From positions 146,236 through 210,235 of the forward strand of contig CALHPK010000009.1 of NCBI GenBank assembly GCA_938036315.1: a stretch of 64,000 nucleotides of DNA, read 5' to 3'. Both the position numbers and the translations under genes were made by a program. Position 1 is the stretch's first letter. Each line of letters starts with the position of its first letter. This stretch comes from an uncultured bacterium. GTDB lineage: Bacteria > Calescibacteriota > Calescibacteriia > Calescibacteriales > Calescibacteriaceae. Of this stretch, positions 9,770-17,906 are shown piece after piece. The notes below the pieces were generated by a model. The model was not told where the DNA came from. It saw nothing but the letters and a program-made list of their open reading frames with translations, and did no database searches.

Positions 9770-10885
9770 GTGAGATACTCTGTAGTAAAGAAGTTCTCAG
9801 GAACAAACCTCCTCAAAATTTTCGAGAAAATAAAAGAAGATGCAGGGGGAAATTCTATCTTGCTCGGCTATGAAGAGAAAGATATAGGAGGGAAAAAACA
9901 TTATGAGATCATAGTTGGGATTCCAGATAAGAACTTAGTAACCTCAGATAACGGACAACTCAACAAAGACGTATTAGAGAAAGTCCTTGTCAACATAAAC
10001 GACATGAGGAATGAATTCAGAATGATAAAAGACAGTTTAGAATTTATTTCACGCAAAGTTTTATCTTCAGCGGAACTGAAGCTCAAAGATTCTGCCCTGT
10101 CCTTTTTCAAAAAACTTGTGTCCAGAGGAGTTGAAAAGAATACAGCACTATCCATTGTCCAGGAAATATACTCCCGATGTGGGGACGATCAGGCAAGATT
10201 TGAAAAGGCTTTCATAGATATTCTGTCTGACTACCTTCTTTTTGATGTTCCCAAAACAAAAGGCAAAATTCTGGCTCTGGTAGGACCCACAGGTGTCGGG
10301 AAGACCACAACTGCTGCAAAAATTGGAGCAGTATATATAGCATCAGGAATAAGGAATATAGCATTCTTAGGAACTGATAGATACAGAATTGCTTCCGTAG
10401 AACAGATAAAAAAATACGCCGATATTATGGGAGTGCCCCTTTTTGTTGCTACCACCCCAGAGGAAATAAAAAGAATCATATATAAACTTGACCAATTCGA
10501 TATAGTAATAGTCGATACTATGGGGAAAAGTCATTACGATATAAAAAGCATAAGGAAAATAGCCTCCTTAATAAAAGAGATCGGACTTTACAAAAAAATC
10601 GAGGTGTTCCTTCTTATATCATGCTCCCAAAGAGAAGAAGAAATGATAAGCGTGATCCGAAATTTTTCCGAAATCGGAATAGATTACCTGATATTCACAA
10701 AAATTGATGAAACTTTTTACTCTGGCTCAATAATAAACATAGGCTCTATGATTGAAAAACCCATAGCTTTTTTCACAACCGGTCAATCTGTCCCTGACGA
10801 TATAAAAATTGCCTCCCCTAAAAATCTAGCTGATATAATCCTTGGTCCTCCACCACTGACCAAATACCTCCTGAAGGAACACTAA
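9770..10885 (+). CDS. flhF: Flagellar SRP-like GTPase FlhF
   Basis: 371 aa, GTG start; an overlapping ATG two bases upstream is immediately followed by a stop. The N-terminal region begins like FlhF (MRYSVVKKFSGTNLLKIFEKIKEDAG). A helical N domain follows, then the SRP-type G domain: G1 GPTGVGKTTTAAK near residue 172, the GTDRYRIASVEQIKKYA segment, DTMGKS in place of the usual DTAGRS, and TKIDE. FlhF sets the place and number of polar flagella. Unusually, flhA is not upstream and flhG/fleN is not downstream; the next gene is a crotonase. Confidence 0.9.
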   Translation: MRYSVVKKFSGTNLLKIFEKIKEDAGGNSILLGYEEKDIGGKKHYEIIVGIPDKNLVTSDNGQLNKDVLEKVLVNINDMRNEFRMIKDSLEFISRKVLSSAELKLKDSALSFFKKLVSRGVEKNTALSIVQEIYSRCGDDQARFEKAFIDILSDYLLFDVPKTKGKILALVGPTGVGKTTTAAKIGAVYIASGIRNIAFLGTDRYRIASVEQIKKYADIMGVPLFVATTPEEIKRIIYKLDQFDIVIVDTMGKSHYDIKSIRKIASLIKEIGLYKKIEVFLLISCSQREEEMISVIRNFSEIGIDYLIFTKIDETFYSGSIINIGSMIEKPIAFFTTGQSVPDDIKIASPKNLADIILGPPPLTKYLLKEH

Positions 10886-10920
10886 AACCTGTTAAAGAAA
10901 TTCTTGTGGAGACCTAAGCA

Positions 10921-10949
10921 TTGACAATTCATTATCAATTTTGTAAATT
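10921..10949 (+). promoter_or_regulatory. Candidate promoter for the crotonase gene
   Basis: A perfect -35 TTGACA (10921-10926) is separated by 17 bases from TAAATT (10944-10949). It is 70-100 bases before the crotonase ATG. The -10 region overlaps two palindromes (10936-10959), as expected if a repressor blocks it. Confidence 0.4.
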
Positions 10950-10959
10950 GGTAACCAAT
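10936..10959. promoter_or_regulatory. Overlapping palindromes, possible operator
   Basis: CAATTT-TGT-AAATTG (10936-10950) and ATTGG-TAA-CCAAT (10947-10959) are both perfect and share bases. A related element, TTGCAAAATTGGTCAA, recurs at 10992-11007 inside AATTATT...AATAATT arms. Repetition near the start of a fatty-acid-type gene suggests binding of a dimeric regulator, which is inference. Confidence 0.35.
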
Positions 10960-11020
10960 AGCTCTAAAATATTCTAAAAGTTCCAAATTATTTGCAAAAT
11001 TGGTCAATAATTAAAGTGCA

Positions 11021-11812
11021 ATGATAAAAATTGAAATAAAAGACGGAATAAAATGGATAGTGATATCAAATCCTGCACGTAAAAACGCCATAACAACATT
11101 CGATGCAAAAATGATATCAAAAGAGATATTCAGTTCAATAAGCGATCCAAATATAGATATAGTGGTTATATCTGGAGAGGGAGACTTTTTCTGCTCTGGA
11201 CTTGACCTTGTAGCATCTAAAGAGGATCTATCCAGAGAAGATATTCAGGATATATTTGAATGGCATGTTGAGGAATTTGTATCAATAATAAGGGCGTGTG
11301 TGGAGAGCCCAAAATTAGTAATAGGACGCATAAATGGTCCAGCTGTTGGATTTGGAGCGGAAATGGTGTACTGGTTTGATTACAAGATAGCAATCAAAAA
11401 TGCCTACTTTTACGAAGTCTTCTCCAAAAGGGGCTTGATTCCAGACGGCTGTGGAATTCCTTTTTTGGGAGAAACCATCGGAATATCACAAGCATCATCG
11501 ATCCTTAGCTTTGGTGAGAAGATAGAAGCCAAAAAAGCTTTGGAACTAGGGATAATAAACGAAGTAGCGGAAAATGAAAAAGAGCTAGATGAGAAAACAA
11601 ATCAAATCATAGAAAAGATAAGAAAAAGTCCCTCAGGTGCAATATCGAAAATAAAAAGGCTTATCATTGATTCGGTATTTCATAATTTGGAAAATCATAT
11701 AAGGAGATTGAGAGTTCTGCAAGCAAAACAAGTTCTGTCCGAAGAATTTGTGGAAGGAATAACTTCATTCTTTCAGAAGAAAGAGCCAAGCTACAAAAAG
11801 ATAAAGTTTTAA
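11021..11812 (+). CDS. Enoyl-CoA hydratase/isomerase (crotonase) family protein
   Basis: 263 aa, the usual family length. Crotonase fold motifs are present: the first oxyanion segment FFCSGLDL, the second INGPAVGFGAEM, and RGLIPDGCGIPFL, where the acidic residue (Asp here) falls at a catalytic-acid position. It acts on acyl-CoA thioesters, as hydratase or isomerase; the exact reaction cannot be told. It stands alone, with a candidate promoter and palindromes upstream. Its stop codon lies in a 16-bp tandem duplication. Confidence 0.88.
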   Translation: MIKIEIKDGIKWIVISNPARKNAITTFDAKMISKEIFSSISDPNIDIVVISGEGDFFCSGLDLVASKEDLSREDIQDIFEWHVEEFVSIIRACVESPKLVIGRINGPAVGFGAEMVYWFDYKIAIKNAYFYEVFSKRGLIPDGCGIPFLGETIGISQASSILSFGEKIEAKKALELGIINEVAENEKELDEKTNQIIEKIRKSPSGAISKIKRLIIDSVFHNLENHIRRLRVLQAKQVLSEEFVEGITSFFQKKEPSYKKIKF

Positions 11813-11833
11813 ACACTTAAAGTTTTAAACACT
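11803..11833. repeat. 16-bp tandem duplication at the crotonase stop codon
   Basis: aaagttttaaacact occurs at 11803-11817 and 11819-11833. The first copy contains the TAA stop of the crotonase. It lies in the short gap between two convergent genes. Confidence 0.8.
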
Positions 11834-11839
11834 CAGAAA

Positions 11840-13183
11840 TCAGAAATAAACTCTCACTATGTCTCCTTTGTATGAGACATAAGTGCAAACCTTACCCGAT
11901 TTCCTTGCTCGCTCGCGCTTGATTCTATCTCTGATCTTAGGATCGATATCTTTGCCCACCTTAGGCAAGACAGAAATACGATAACAATAAATCTGATTTT
12001 CGACGACTTGCTCCGAAAAACTTGTCACTGAAACTGGAAATAGTGATACAGGAGTAAAGCTCGAGCAATTGTATCCAAGACATCGCTCAACTTCAACCTC
12101 TACATAATCCTCAGAAGGCGGAATTTTCCAGGAAAGAGAAAGGACTCCATCTTTATAGGAATCAATAGAGATTACCGATGATGGCAACAATAATTCCTCT
12201 TTTATACTTGGGGTCTGAGGTGAATGAGGTAAAGTAGCCACCTTCTCTTCTTCTTTAGCAATCTGCTTCTGGGGTTGTTCTTTCTCCGGTTTCTCTCTTG
12301 CTTTCTCTTCCCCCACCTCCTGCTTCTTTGCTAATTCGGCTTCTTCTTGAAGTTTTTTTTCGAGTTCCGCCAATTTTTTTTCGAGTTCGGCAACCCTTCT
12401 TTTAGCCTCTTCGGACTCATACGCAAATTTTTCAGCCTCCTTTTCTTCCCTGTATACTATCTTCGTTATGTAGTAACTTGGGAGCCCAAATCCTACAGAA
12501 AAATCGACGAAAAATGCAATACCATACCGGCTATTATATTCCTCACCTACTATTTTCTTGCTCCCCGACTGCTGATAATTCATTATAGCCAATGACTCCT
12601 GCTGAGTTAAGGAAGGGACATTCAGCGAATAAGTTCTGAAACCAAACTTGATATCGAATTCGAAAGTCTCAGCAATGCTCCGGACCCCTGCGGAGATCTC
12701 AAAATGTGGATAAGGTCCAGGAGTAAACAATCTTTTTGTAAAAAGAGTAGGATTGAAAACCTCAATAAGTATGAGATCGGAAATAGGGATAATCTGAAAC
12801 CTTAAATTTGGTAAGATTTTCATTTCATACTCTTCTATATAAGTAGAGAATGCAAGGCTTGGGCTATATATAAACAAAGATATAGGGAGAACTCCTCCTC
12901 CAGGTAAATATACAAGTTCTCTTACAAATTCAAATGTTCTATCTTCTCTGTTAAGATATAGCTGTGGGAAAAGTTTTGCTCCCGCAATGTACAGTCCAAA
13001 ACCAAAGTAATCCTTCCATGACGGGATAATTTTGTAGTCTTGAAACTCTCCAACGTTAACTTCCAGTATAGATAGAGCTGGTTTTTCTTTAGGGCTCAGG
13101 TATCCTCCCCCAATATTGACCACGGTAAATCTGTTTTGCAATTCTACAGAAAAGATAAGCAGAGCTAACTTCAAAACCATCAT
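11840..13183 (-). CDS. Predicted outer-membrane or surface protein with coiled coil and FN3-like domain
   Basis: 447 aa, not recognised as a named family. A short hydrophobic N-terminus (MMVLKLALLIFSVEL) could be a signal sequence. About 230 residues rich in alternating hydrophobic/aromatic strands suggest a small beta-barrel or beta-sandwich. A highly charged coiled coil follows (AELEKKLAELEKKLQEEAEL), then a linker. The C-terminal domain of about 100 residues looks like fibronectin type III (LSLSWKIPPSEDYVEVEVER) with two Cys. The protein ends in VYF. This would fit an envelope protein spanning the periplasm or exposed on the surface. Confidence 0.6.
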   Translation of the reverse strand: MMVLKLALLIFSVELQNRFTVVNIGGGYLSPKEKPALSILEVNVGEFQDYKIIPSWKDYFGFGLYIAGAKLFPQLYLNREDRTFEFVRELVYLPGGGVLPISLFIYSPSLAFSTYIEEYEMKILPNLRFQIIPISDLILIEVFNPTLFTKRLFTPGPYPHFEISAGVRSIAETFEFDIKFGFRTYSLNVPSLTQQESLAIMNYQQSGSKKIVGEEYNSRYGIAFFVDFSVGFGLPSYYITKIVYREEKEAEKFAYESEEAKRRVAELEKKLAELEKKLQEEAELAKKQEVGEEKAREKPEKEQPQKQIAKEEEKVATLPHSPQTPSIKEELLLPSSVISIDSYKDGVLSLSWKIPPSEDYVEVEVERCLGYNCSSFTPVSLFPVSVTSFSEQVVENQIYCYRISVLPKVGKDIDPKIRDRIKRERARKSGKVCTYVSYKGDIVRVYF

Positions 13184-13483
13184 AATTCTACAGAACTAAT
13201 TTATAATTTTCATATACAAAAAGAATAATTCTAAAAAAAGTGAAAAAATAAAATTTAAACATAAACTAACTCCCCTCTTTTTTATTTAATTTATGCTTAC
13301 ACTTTCTATGAAAAATCGTATATATCCTGATAATTCTTAACACTCCCATAGATGGGATGGTATAGATAACTCCAATATCTTAACTTAACTAAATTCTTAG
13401 TCTATGTAGCCAATTTTCCTACATCCAGATATTTTCCCGAAAAGCAATCGACAGGGCTATCTACTAAAGACATAACCAAGATA

Positions 13484-13509
13484 AAAATTTGACCACATGT
13501 TCAAATTTT
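13484..13509. promoter_or_regulatory. Perfect 9-bp inverted repeat, possible operator
   Basis: AAAATTTGA and TCAAATTTT flank an 8-base centre (ccacatgt), about 77 bases upstream of the acyl-CoA dehydrogenase start. The size and symmetry suit a TetR-, MarR- or FadR-like regulator, but no regulator gene is adjacent. Confidence 0.4.
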
Positions 13510-13552
13510 CAGAAAAAGCGAAAATTTCAAACTCAAAAGCTAAACTTACAGA

Positions 13553-13574
13553 GGAAACAAAAGGGAAACAAAAG
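13553..13574. repeat. 11-bp tandem duplication before the acyl-CoA dehydrogenase RBS
   Basis: ggaaacaaaag is repeated perfectly at 13553-13563 and 13564-13574, and runs into the gaggt of the ribosome-binding site. Confidence 0.8.
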
Positions 13575-13585
13575 GAGGTACTTCT

Positions 13586-14773
13586 ATGAACTTTGGAGAT
13601 AGCCAAGAATTACAGATGGTAAGGGAAACAGCTGAAAAGATATACAAGAAACTTGAAGGGAAAAGGCATGAAATCTTCCAGAAAATAAAAAGAAATGAAT
13701 TTGTGCAAGAGATATGGGATGAAATAGCTGAAGCTGGTTTACTTGGGGCTATTATCCCTCCACAGTACGGTGGTACAGGAATGGGGCTTTTGAGCACTGC
13801 CATAGCAGTGGAAGAGCTTGCAAAATACGGAATAGGAAATGCACTCTTTGTTCTCACAGTGGTTGCTGAATCATGCATTGTGAGAAACGGAAGCGAGGAA
13901 CTTAAAAAGAAATTCTTGCCAGATATGGCAAGTGGCAAAGTAAAATGTGCCCTTGGAGTGACAGAAGCAGATGCTGGAACAAATACCTTCAGAATAAAAA
14001 CACACGCGATCGGCAAAAACGGAAGATATATAATAAATGGAGAAAAGACGTACATCACTGGGGCAGATGTTGCTGACTACATCCTTCTTATCGCTCGCAC
14101 AACTCCATACTCCGAGGTGGCAAAAAAAGGATTACCTAAAATGTTTGGCCTATCAGTATTTATGGTCGATCTCAAGTCAAAAGGTATAAAAATAACAAAG
14201 CTGGGCACTCGAGGAATAGAAGGTATGAATCAATGTACCGTCGTATTTGAAGATGTTGAAGTCCCTGCAGAAAACCTTATAGGACAAGAAGATCAGGGCG
14301 TATGGGTTATGTTCAACGGATTAAATCCCGAAAGAATATTAGCCGGAGCAGGAGCTGTTGGACTTAGCGAATTCTGCCTCCGCAAAGCAGTGGAATATGC
14401 AAAAGAGAGAAAAGTTTTCGGGGAAAAACCAATAGGAGCATATCAAGCAATCCAACACCCACTTGCAGATGTCAAAATAAGACAGGAAAGCACAAGACTT
14501 GTTGTCTACAAATCAGCCTGGGCTTACGATATGGAACTTCCTCCACAGGAAATAATGTTCCTTGCAAACTGTGCAAAATACCTTTCAGCTGAGCTCCTAC
14601 TTTACGCAGTAGACAGAGCTATCCAAACCCTCGGAGGTGCAGGATTTATGGAGGATAACTTCCTTATAATCCTGTGGGACTCAGCTAGACTCCTGAAAAC
14701 AGCTCCAGTATCAAATGAAATGATTTTAAACCTTACTGCAGAACATATCCTGGGACTTCCAAGATCGTACTGA
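13586..14773 (+). CDS. Acyl-CoA dehydrogenase family protein
   Basis: 395 aa with a strong AGGAGG Shine-Dalgarno sequence. FAD-dependent alpha,beta-desaturation of acyl-CoA is the family reaction. Motifs: ALGVTEADAGTNTF (FAD/substrate loop), NGEKTYITGADVADYILL, AKERKVFGEKPIGAYQAIQ, and TLGGAGFMEDN near the C-terminus. The YEGT segment carrying the MCAD catalytic Glu is not present; the aligned stretch is KTAPVSNEM, and the protein ends LGLPRSY. The base may lie elsewhere, as in isovaleryl-CoA-type members. It is a single gene. Substrate unknown. Confidence 0.92.
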   Translation: MNFGDSQELQMVRETAEKIYKKLEGKRHEIFQKIKRNEFVQEIWDEIAEAGLLGAIIPPQYGGTGMGLLSTAIAVEELAKYGIGNALFVLTVVAESCIVRNGSEELKKKFLPDMASGKVKCALGVTEADAGTNTFRIKTHAIGKNGRYIINGEKTYITGADVADYILLIARTTPYSEVAKKGLPKMFGLSVFMVDLKSKGIKITKLGTRGIEGMNQCTVVFEDVEVPAENLIGQEDQGVWVMFNGLNPERILAGAGAVGLSEFCLRKAVEYAKERKVFGEKPIGAYQAIQHPLADVKIRQESTRLVVYKSAWAYDMELPPQEIMFLANCAKYLSAELLLYAVDRAIQTLGGAGFMEDNFLIILWDSARLLKTAPVSNEMILNLTAEHILGLPRSY

Positions 14774-14815
14774 AAGCTTACCTACTTGATCTCAAGATCT
14801 ATTGATAAAGTCCAA

Positions 14816-15394
14816 CTACTCAGAAAGACCGTTCGCTCTATGATGTTTATCTATAGCTAATGCAAAATACCCTTTCATAATAAATTCCGTCTTGTTACCA
14901 CCTACAGTGTCAAACCTTACTATCTCCGAATGTACTATAAAATCTCCGGTTTTTTTATTCAATCTGCGTGAAAAATTGTAAATATTTCGTGGATTATCAG
15001 CCTTACCATATATGACAAAATCCAATTTTCTTTCGGTGGGAATAATTTCCATCCTATCTATCTTGATACTTTTTGAAATTACGTTAGAAAGCCTAATAAG
15101 GAAAAGATAAACTCCCTGACTTTGGGTCTTTGATAATCTCCAAAGCGATAAAATTTGCTCCAAATTCTCCACCTCTCTCTTTACATCCCGGACTACAATT
15201 TCCTTCTGTATAATACTTATCTTACGCTCAAGCTCACCTGCCTGCTCCTTATATTTCCCCCCCGAAAATCTCAGGGATAGAAAAATGAAAAAAGACGCAA
15301 ATGTCAAAAAAATGAAAAATCTGATAGCTCTTCTCCCGTAATAAGTTCTGAAAAATATATACTTTACCTCCTCAAATTCCCCTTTCAAACCCAT
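14816..15394 (-). CDS. PilN/GspL-like single-pass membrane protein
   Basis: 192 aa. A cytoplasmic N-terminus with basic residues is followed by one membrane helix (FFIFLTFASFFIFLSLRF, about residues 25-43), a coiled coil (residues 45-85), and a small alpha/beta domain. This is the plan of PilN in the type IV pilus alignment complex. Sequence identity is too weak to be sure, and pilM, pilO, pilQ are not next to it. Two pseudopilin-like genes lie at 30193-31081. Confidence 0.4.
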   Translation of the reverse strand: MGLKGEFEEVKYIFFRTYYGRRAIRFFIFLTFASFFIFLSLRFSGGKYKEQAGELERKISIIQKEIVVRDVKREVENLEQILSLWRLSKTQSQGVYLFLIRLSNVISKSIKIDRMEIIPTERKLDFVIYGKADNPRNIYNFSRRLNKKTGDFIVHSEIVRFDTVGGNKTEFIMKGYFALAIDKHHRANGLSE

Positions 15395-15476
15395 ATCTAT
15401 ATTATAGATTTAGAGAAGTTTACACAAATAGAGAGCAGTTAGAAATTTCTTTGCATTGCATCTAACATATAATATT

Positions 15477-16214
15477 ATGTTGGTCGGTATCTCTTTGGTT
15501 TCATTTCTACTCCAAAATCACCTTGAACTCTGTTACAAAGCGTATATCTTGACCTTTATTGAAGTCGGGAAAGTTTGCATAACCTATATTGAAAAAGAAA
15601 AAGATCTTGAAATAATGAGTTCTGCTAAAACAATGGGATTAGGGAAAATATTAAAAAAAATTTCCAATGTAGGAAAAGCAGTAATAGATAAAAATTCTCT
15701 TCTTCCAAAATCATTCATCTACTACCAGCAAGAAATAGGATATATCAGACTGCAGGAGTATAAATTTCAAAACGGTAAAATAATGACCAAGATAATAAGA
15801 TATAAAGATATGAATGATAAAATCGGAGAGAAAGAGGAGAATGAATATGAATGGACAGAAGAATTTGAACCATATTCAGCTTTCCTATCTTTACTAAAAA
15901 ATAGCTCATCAGGGGGTACAATAAAAGTATTCTATGAGAATAAAGTCCATATAATAAATCATCGTTTCTTGGCAGAAGATGAGGTAAGACTTAGGACTGT
16001 TAGTTTTAAAGCCAACTTAGTGGAGATAGAAGCAGAAGTCGAGACACAAGCTCCTTTGAAGCCACACGGTAAATGGTACTTATGGGTGGATTCAGGAAAT
16101 CTTCTTCCCCTAAAATTAAGGGTAAACTCAACAATTGGTAGTGCATCTATAATTCTCGAAAAGGTAAAAGGTGATCCAGCACTTCTTACCAATGTAATGA
16201 AAAATAACCAATAG
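15477..16214 (+). CDS. DUF3108-like predicted secreted protein
   Basis: 245 aa from the ATG at 15477; the track begins at a TTG seven codons earlier, which gives a less typical signal sequence. The N-terminus MLVGISLVSFLLQ is hydrophobic. The body is beta-rich with the DUF3108 pattern: an early Y-x-A-Y/F strand region, a P-x-S-x-x-Y segment in the middle, and a closing WYLWVDSGNLLPLKLRV strand. DUF3108 proteins are periplasmic or outer-membrane-associated and of unknown function. The 3' end overlaps the convergent cobS by 29 bases. Confidence 0.6.
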   Translation: MLVGISLVSFLLQNHLELCYKAYILTFIEVGKVCITYIEKEKDLEIMSSAKTMGLGKILKKISNVGKAVIDKNSLLPKSFIYYQQEIGYIRLQEYKFQNGKIMTKIIRYKDMNDKIGEKEENEYEWTEEFEPYSAFLSLLKNSSSGGTIKVFYENKVHIINHRFLAEDEVRLRTVSFKANLVEIEAEVETQAPLKPHGKWYLWVDSGNLLPLKLRVNSTIGSASIILEKVKGDPALLTNVMKNNQ

Positions 16215-16929
16215 CCCAAATCAACTCTGAAATTTCACAAATTGCCCCGAGAACATCTCCAGTAACCCCCCCAATTTTTCTCCTTATATACCACGACAAT
16301 AAGAAGGTAAAAAATAGCGAGGAAAAAGTCTCAATAGGATAAAAATACAAAGGCAAGATAATAAAAGCTAAAGGTACAAAAAGTCTATTTCTACCGATTG
16401 AGATAAAAATATGTCCCAGTCCCTTATCCTTTGCTGGATATGGTACCAAAAAAGCGGAAAAGATGAATGATAGCCTCCCGATAAGGAAAATGAAAATTAT
16501 GATTTCTGGTGATTTAGCTAGAATCTGGGAGTATAAAAATAATTTTGAGGATATATAAATCGATCCGAAAAGGACAGCAAAAGATCCGACTTGGGTATCC
16601 TCCATTATTCTAAGAATTTCGGTCTTATTTTTTCCCCCTAGGAAACCGTCGATGGAATCTAAAAATCCATCAAAGTGGAAATAATTGAAAAGAAAATACT
16701 GCAGTGTAAAGATCAGAATTTGAGGCAAAGGAGAGGGTAAAAAAAAGTCAGCTACCTTCAGGAGACAGAAAAGAAGTCCACCTGATATTAGAGAGAAAAT
16801 AGGAATGTATTTTACTGAATTTGGGAACTCTTCAAAATTTTCGGCTTTTATGATACTTATTCGTGAGAAGAATGAGAAGGTGAGAGAAAAGGCTATAAAT
16901 TCTTTCTTTAATATCTCTATAATGCGCAA
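16186..16929 (-). CDS. cobS: Adenosylcobinamide-GDP ribazoletransferase (cobalamin synthase)
   Basis: 247 aa polytopic membrane protein. It joins alpha-ribazole to adenosylcobinamide-GDP, the last assembly step of cobalamin. The diagnostic segment HFDGFLDSIDGFLGGKNKTEILRIMEDTQVG-type motif (family HxDGxxDxxDG...IMkDs) is clear near residues 85-120. It lies 9 bases downstream of rpsB on the same strand, so the two are probably cotranscribed. No other cob genes are adjacent, but a CbiX-like chelatase is 8 kb away. Confidence 0.93.
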   Translation of the reverse strand: MRIIEILKKEFIAFSLTFSFFSRISIIKAENFEEFPNSVKYIPIFSLISGGLLFCLLKVADFFLPSPLPQILIFTLQYFLFNYFHFDGFLDSIDGFLGGKNKTEILRIMEDTQVGSFAVLFGSIYISSKLFLYSQILAKSPEIIIFIFLIGRLSFIFSAFLVPYPAKDKGLGHIFISIGRNRLFVPLAFIILPLYFYPIETFSSLFFTFLLSWYIRRKIGGVTGDVLGAICEISELIWAIGYFSLHW

Positions 16930-16938
16930 CAGTATTTG

Positions 16939-17733
16939 TTAATTTACTTTCTCTTCTGCCTTTTCTTTTTGCTGAATATTTTCGTTTTCAAATTTCTGCT
17001 TTCCTGCCTTTATAGCTTCTGAAATCTTTGTGCAATAATATTTTATCACTCTTATACCATCATCATTTCCTGGGAAATGGAAGAGGATAAGATCTGGATC
17101 GCAGTTGGTGTCAACTGGAGCGATTATGGGTATTCTCATTGCAATAGCTTCTGCAACAGCGACTTTTTCTTCTGCGACCCCAATAACAAATAAGGCATCA
17201 GGGAGCTTCTTCAGATCCTTTATGCCTTCATAAAATTTTCCCATCTTCTCTATTTTTCTTTTTATACTATTTGCTTCTTTTTTGGTGTATAATTTGTAAA
17301 TCTCTCCTGACTCTATCAGGGCGGAATATTGATTATATCTTTCAATACCATTGAGAATAGTTTGAAAATTTGTGAGGGTTCCGCCAAGCCATCTTGTGAC
17401 AACGTAAGGCATACCACATTCAACAGCAGCGGATTTGACAATATCCCTTCCTATATTCTTTGTACCGACAAAAAGAATAATCCCCCCTTGAGATGCAACA
17501 TAATAGGCAAATTTACAAGCCCTAGCCATCAACTCCACAGTTTTTTGTACATTTATTATATGAATACCGTTTCGTTCTCCAAAGATATACTTTGCCATCT
17601 TAGGATGCCACTTTGAAGTATCGTGTCCAAAATGAACCCCCATCTCAAGCAAATCTTTCACACTTATTCCCGCATCATACTGAATCTCATTGATAAAATC
17701 ATAATATGAATCTTGGAATCTTAGCTCGACCAT
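16939..17733 (-). CDS. rpsB: 30S ribosomal protein S2
   Basis: 264 aa. The core starts at SVKDLLEMGVHFGHDTSKWH, and motifs such as IHIINVQKTVELM, TRWLGGTLTNF and PIIAPVDTNCDPD are typical of S2. About 23 residues precede the usual N-terminus, and a Lys/Glu tail ends it. tsf normally follows rpsB; here cobS follows directly. A candidate promoter lies about 50 bases upstream. Confidence 0.97.
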   Translation of the reverse strand: MVELRFQDSYYDFINEIQYDAGISVKDLLEMGVHFGHDTSKWHPKMAKYIFGERNGIHIINVQKTVELMARACKFAYYVASQGGIILFVGTKNIGRDIVKSAAVECGMPYVVTRWLGGTLTNFQTILNGIERYNQYSALIESGEIYKLYTKKEANSIKRKIEKMGKFYEGIKDLKKLPDALFVIGVAEEKVAVAEAIAMRIPIIAPVDTNCDPDLILFHFPGNDDGIRVIKYYCTKISEAIKAGKQKFENENIQQKEKAEEKVN

Positions 17734-17781
17734 CTAAAGAACTGATAGTATTTACAGATTGATTTACCAAAAATTCAACAA

Positions 17782-17810
17782 TTTATACCAGATGCTTGAA
17801 AATATCTGAA
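17782..17810 (-). promoter_or_regulatory. Candidate promoter for rpsB-cobS
   Basis: Reading the minus strand, TTCAGA (17810-17805) is followed after 17 bases by TATAAA (17787-17782), placing the transcript start about 40 bases before the rpsB ATG. Confidence 0.45.
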
Positions 17811-17906
17811 ACGCTCGGGGAACAATTTCTTTAGGATGACTTTACACACGGACCATACCTGCATAGAGCAAAAAGATCTGCTATCAAATGAAAAAAACTA
17901 CATCGA

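Larger units (their letters stand above)
13184..13585. other. 402-base intergenic region upstream of acyl-CoA dehydrogenase
   Basis: It separates two divergent genes. It holds a 9-bp perfect inverted repeat (13484-13509), an 11-bp tandem duplication (13553-13574) and a strong AGGAGG ribosome-binding site just before 13586. No convincing small ORF or structured RNA was seen. Confidence 0.5.
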
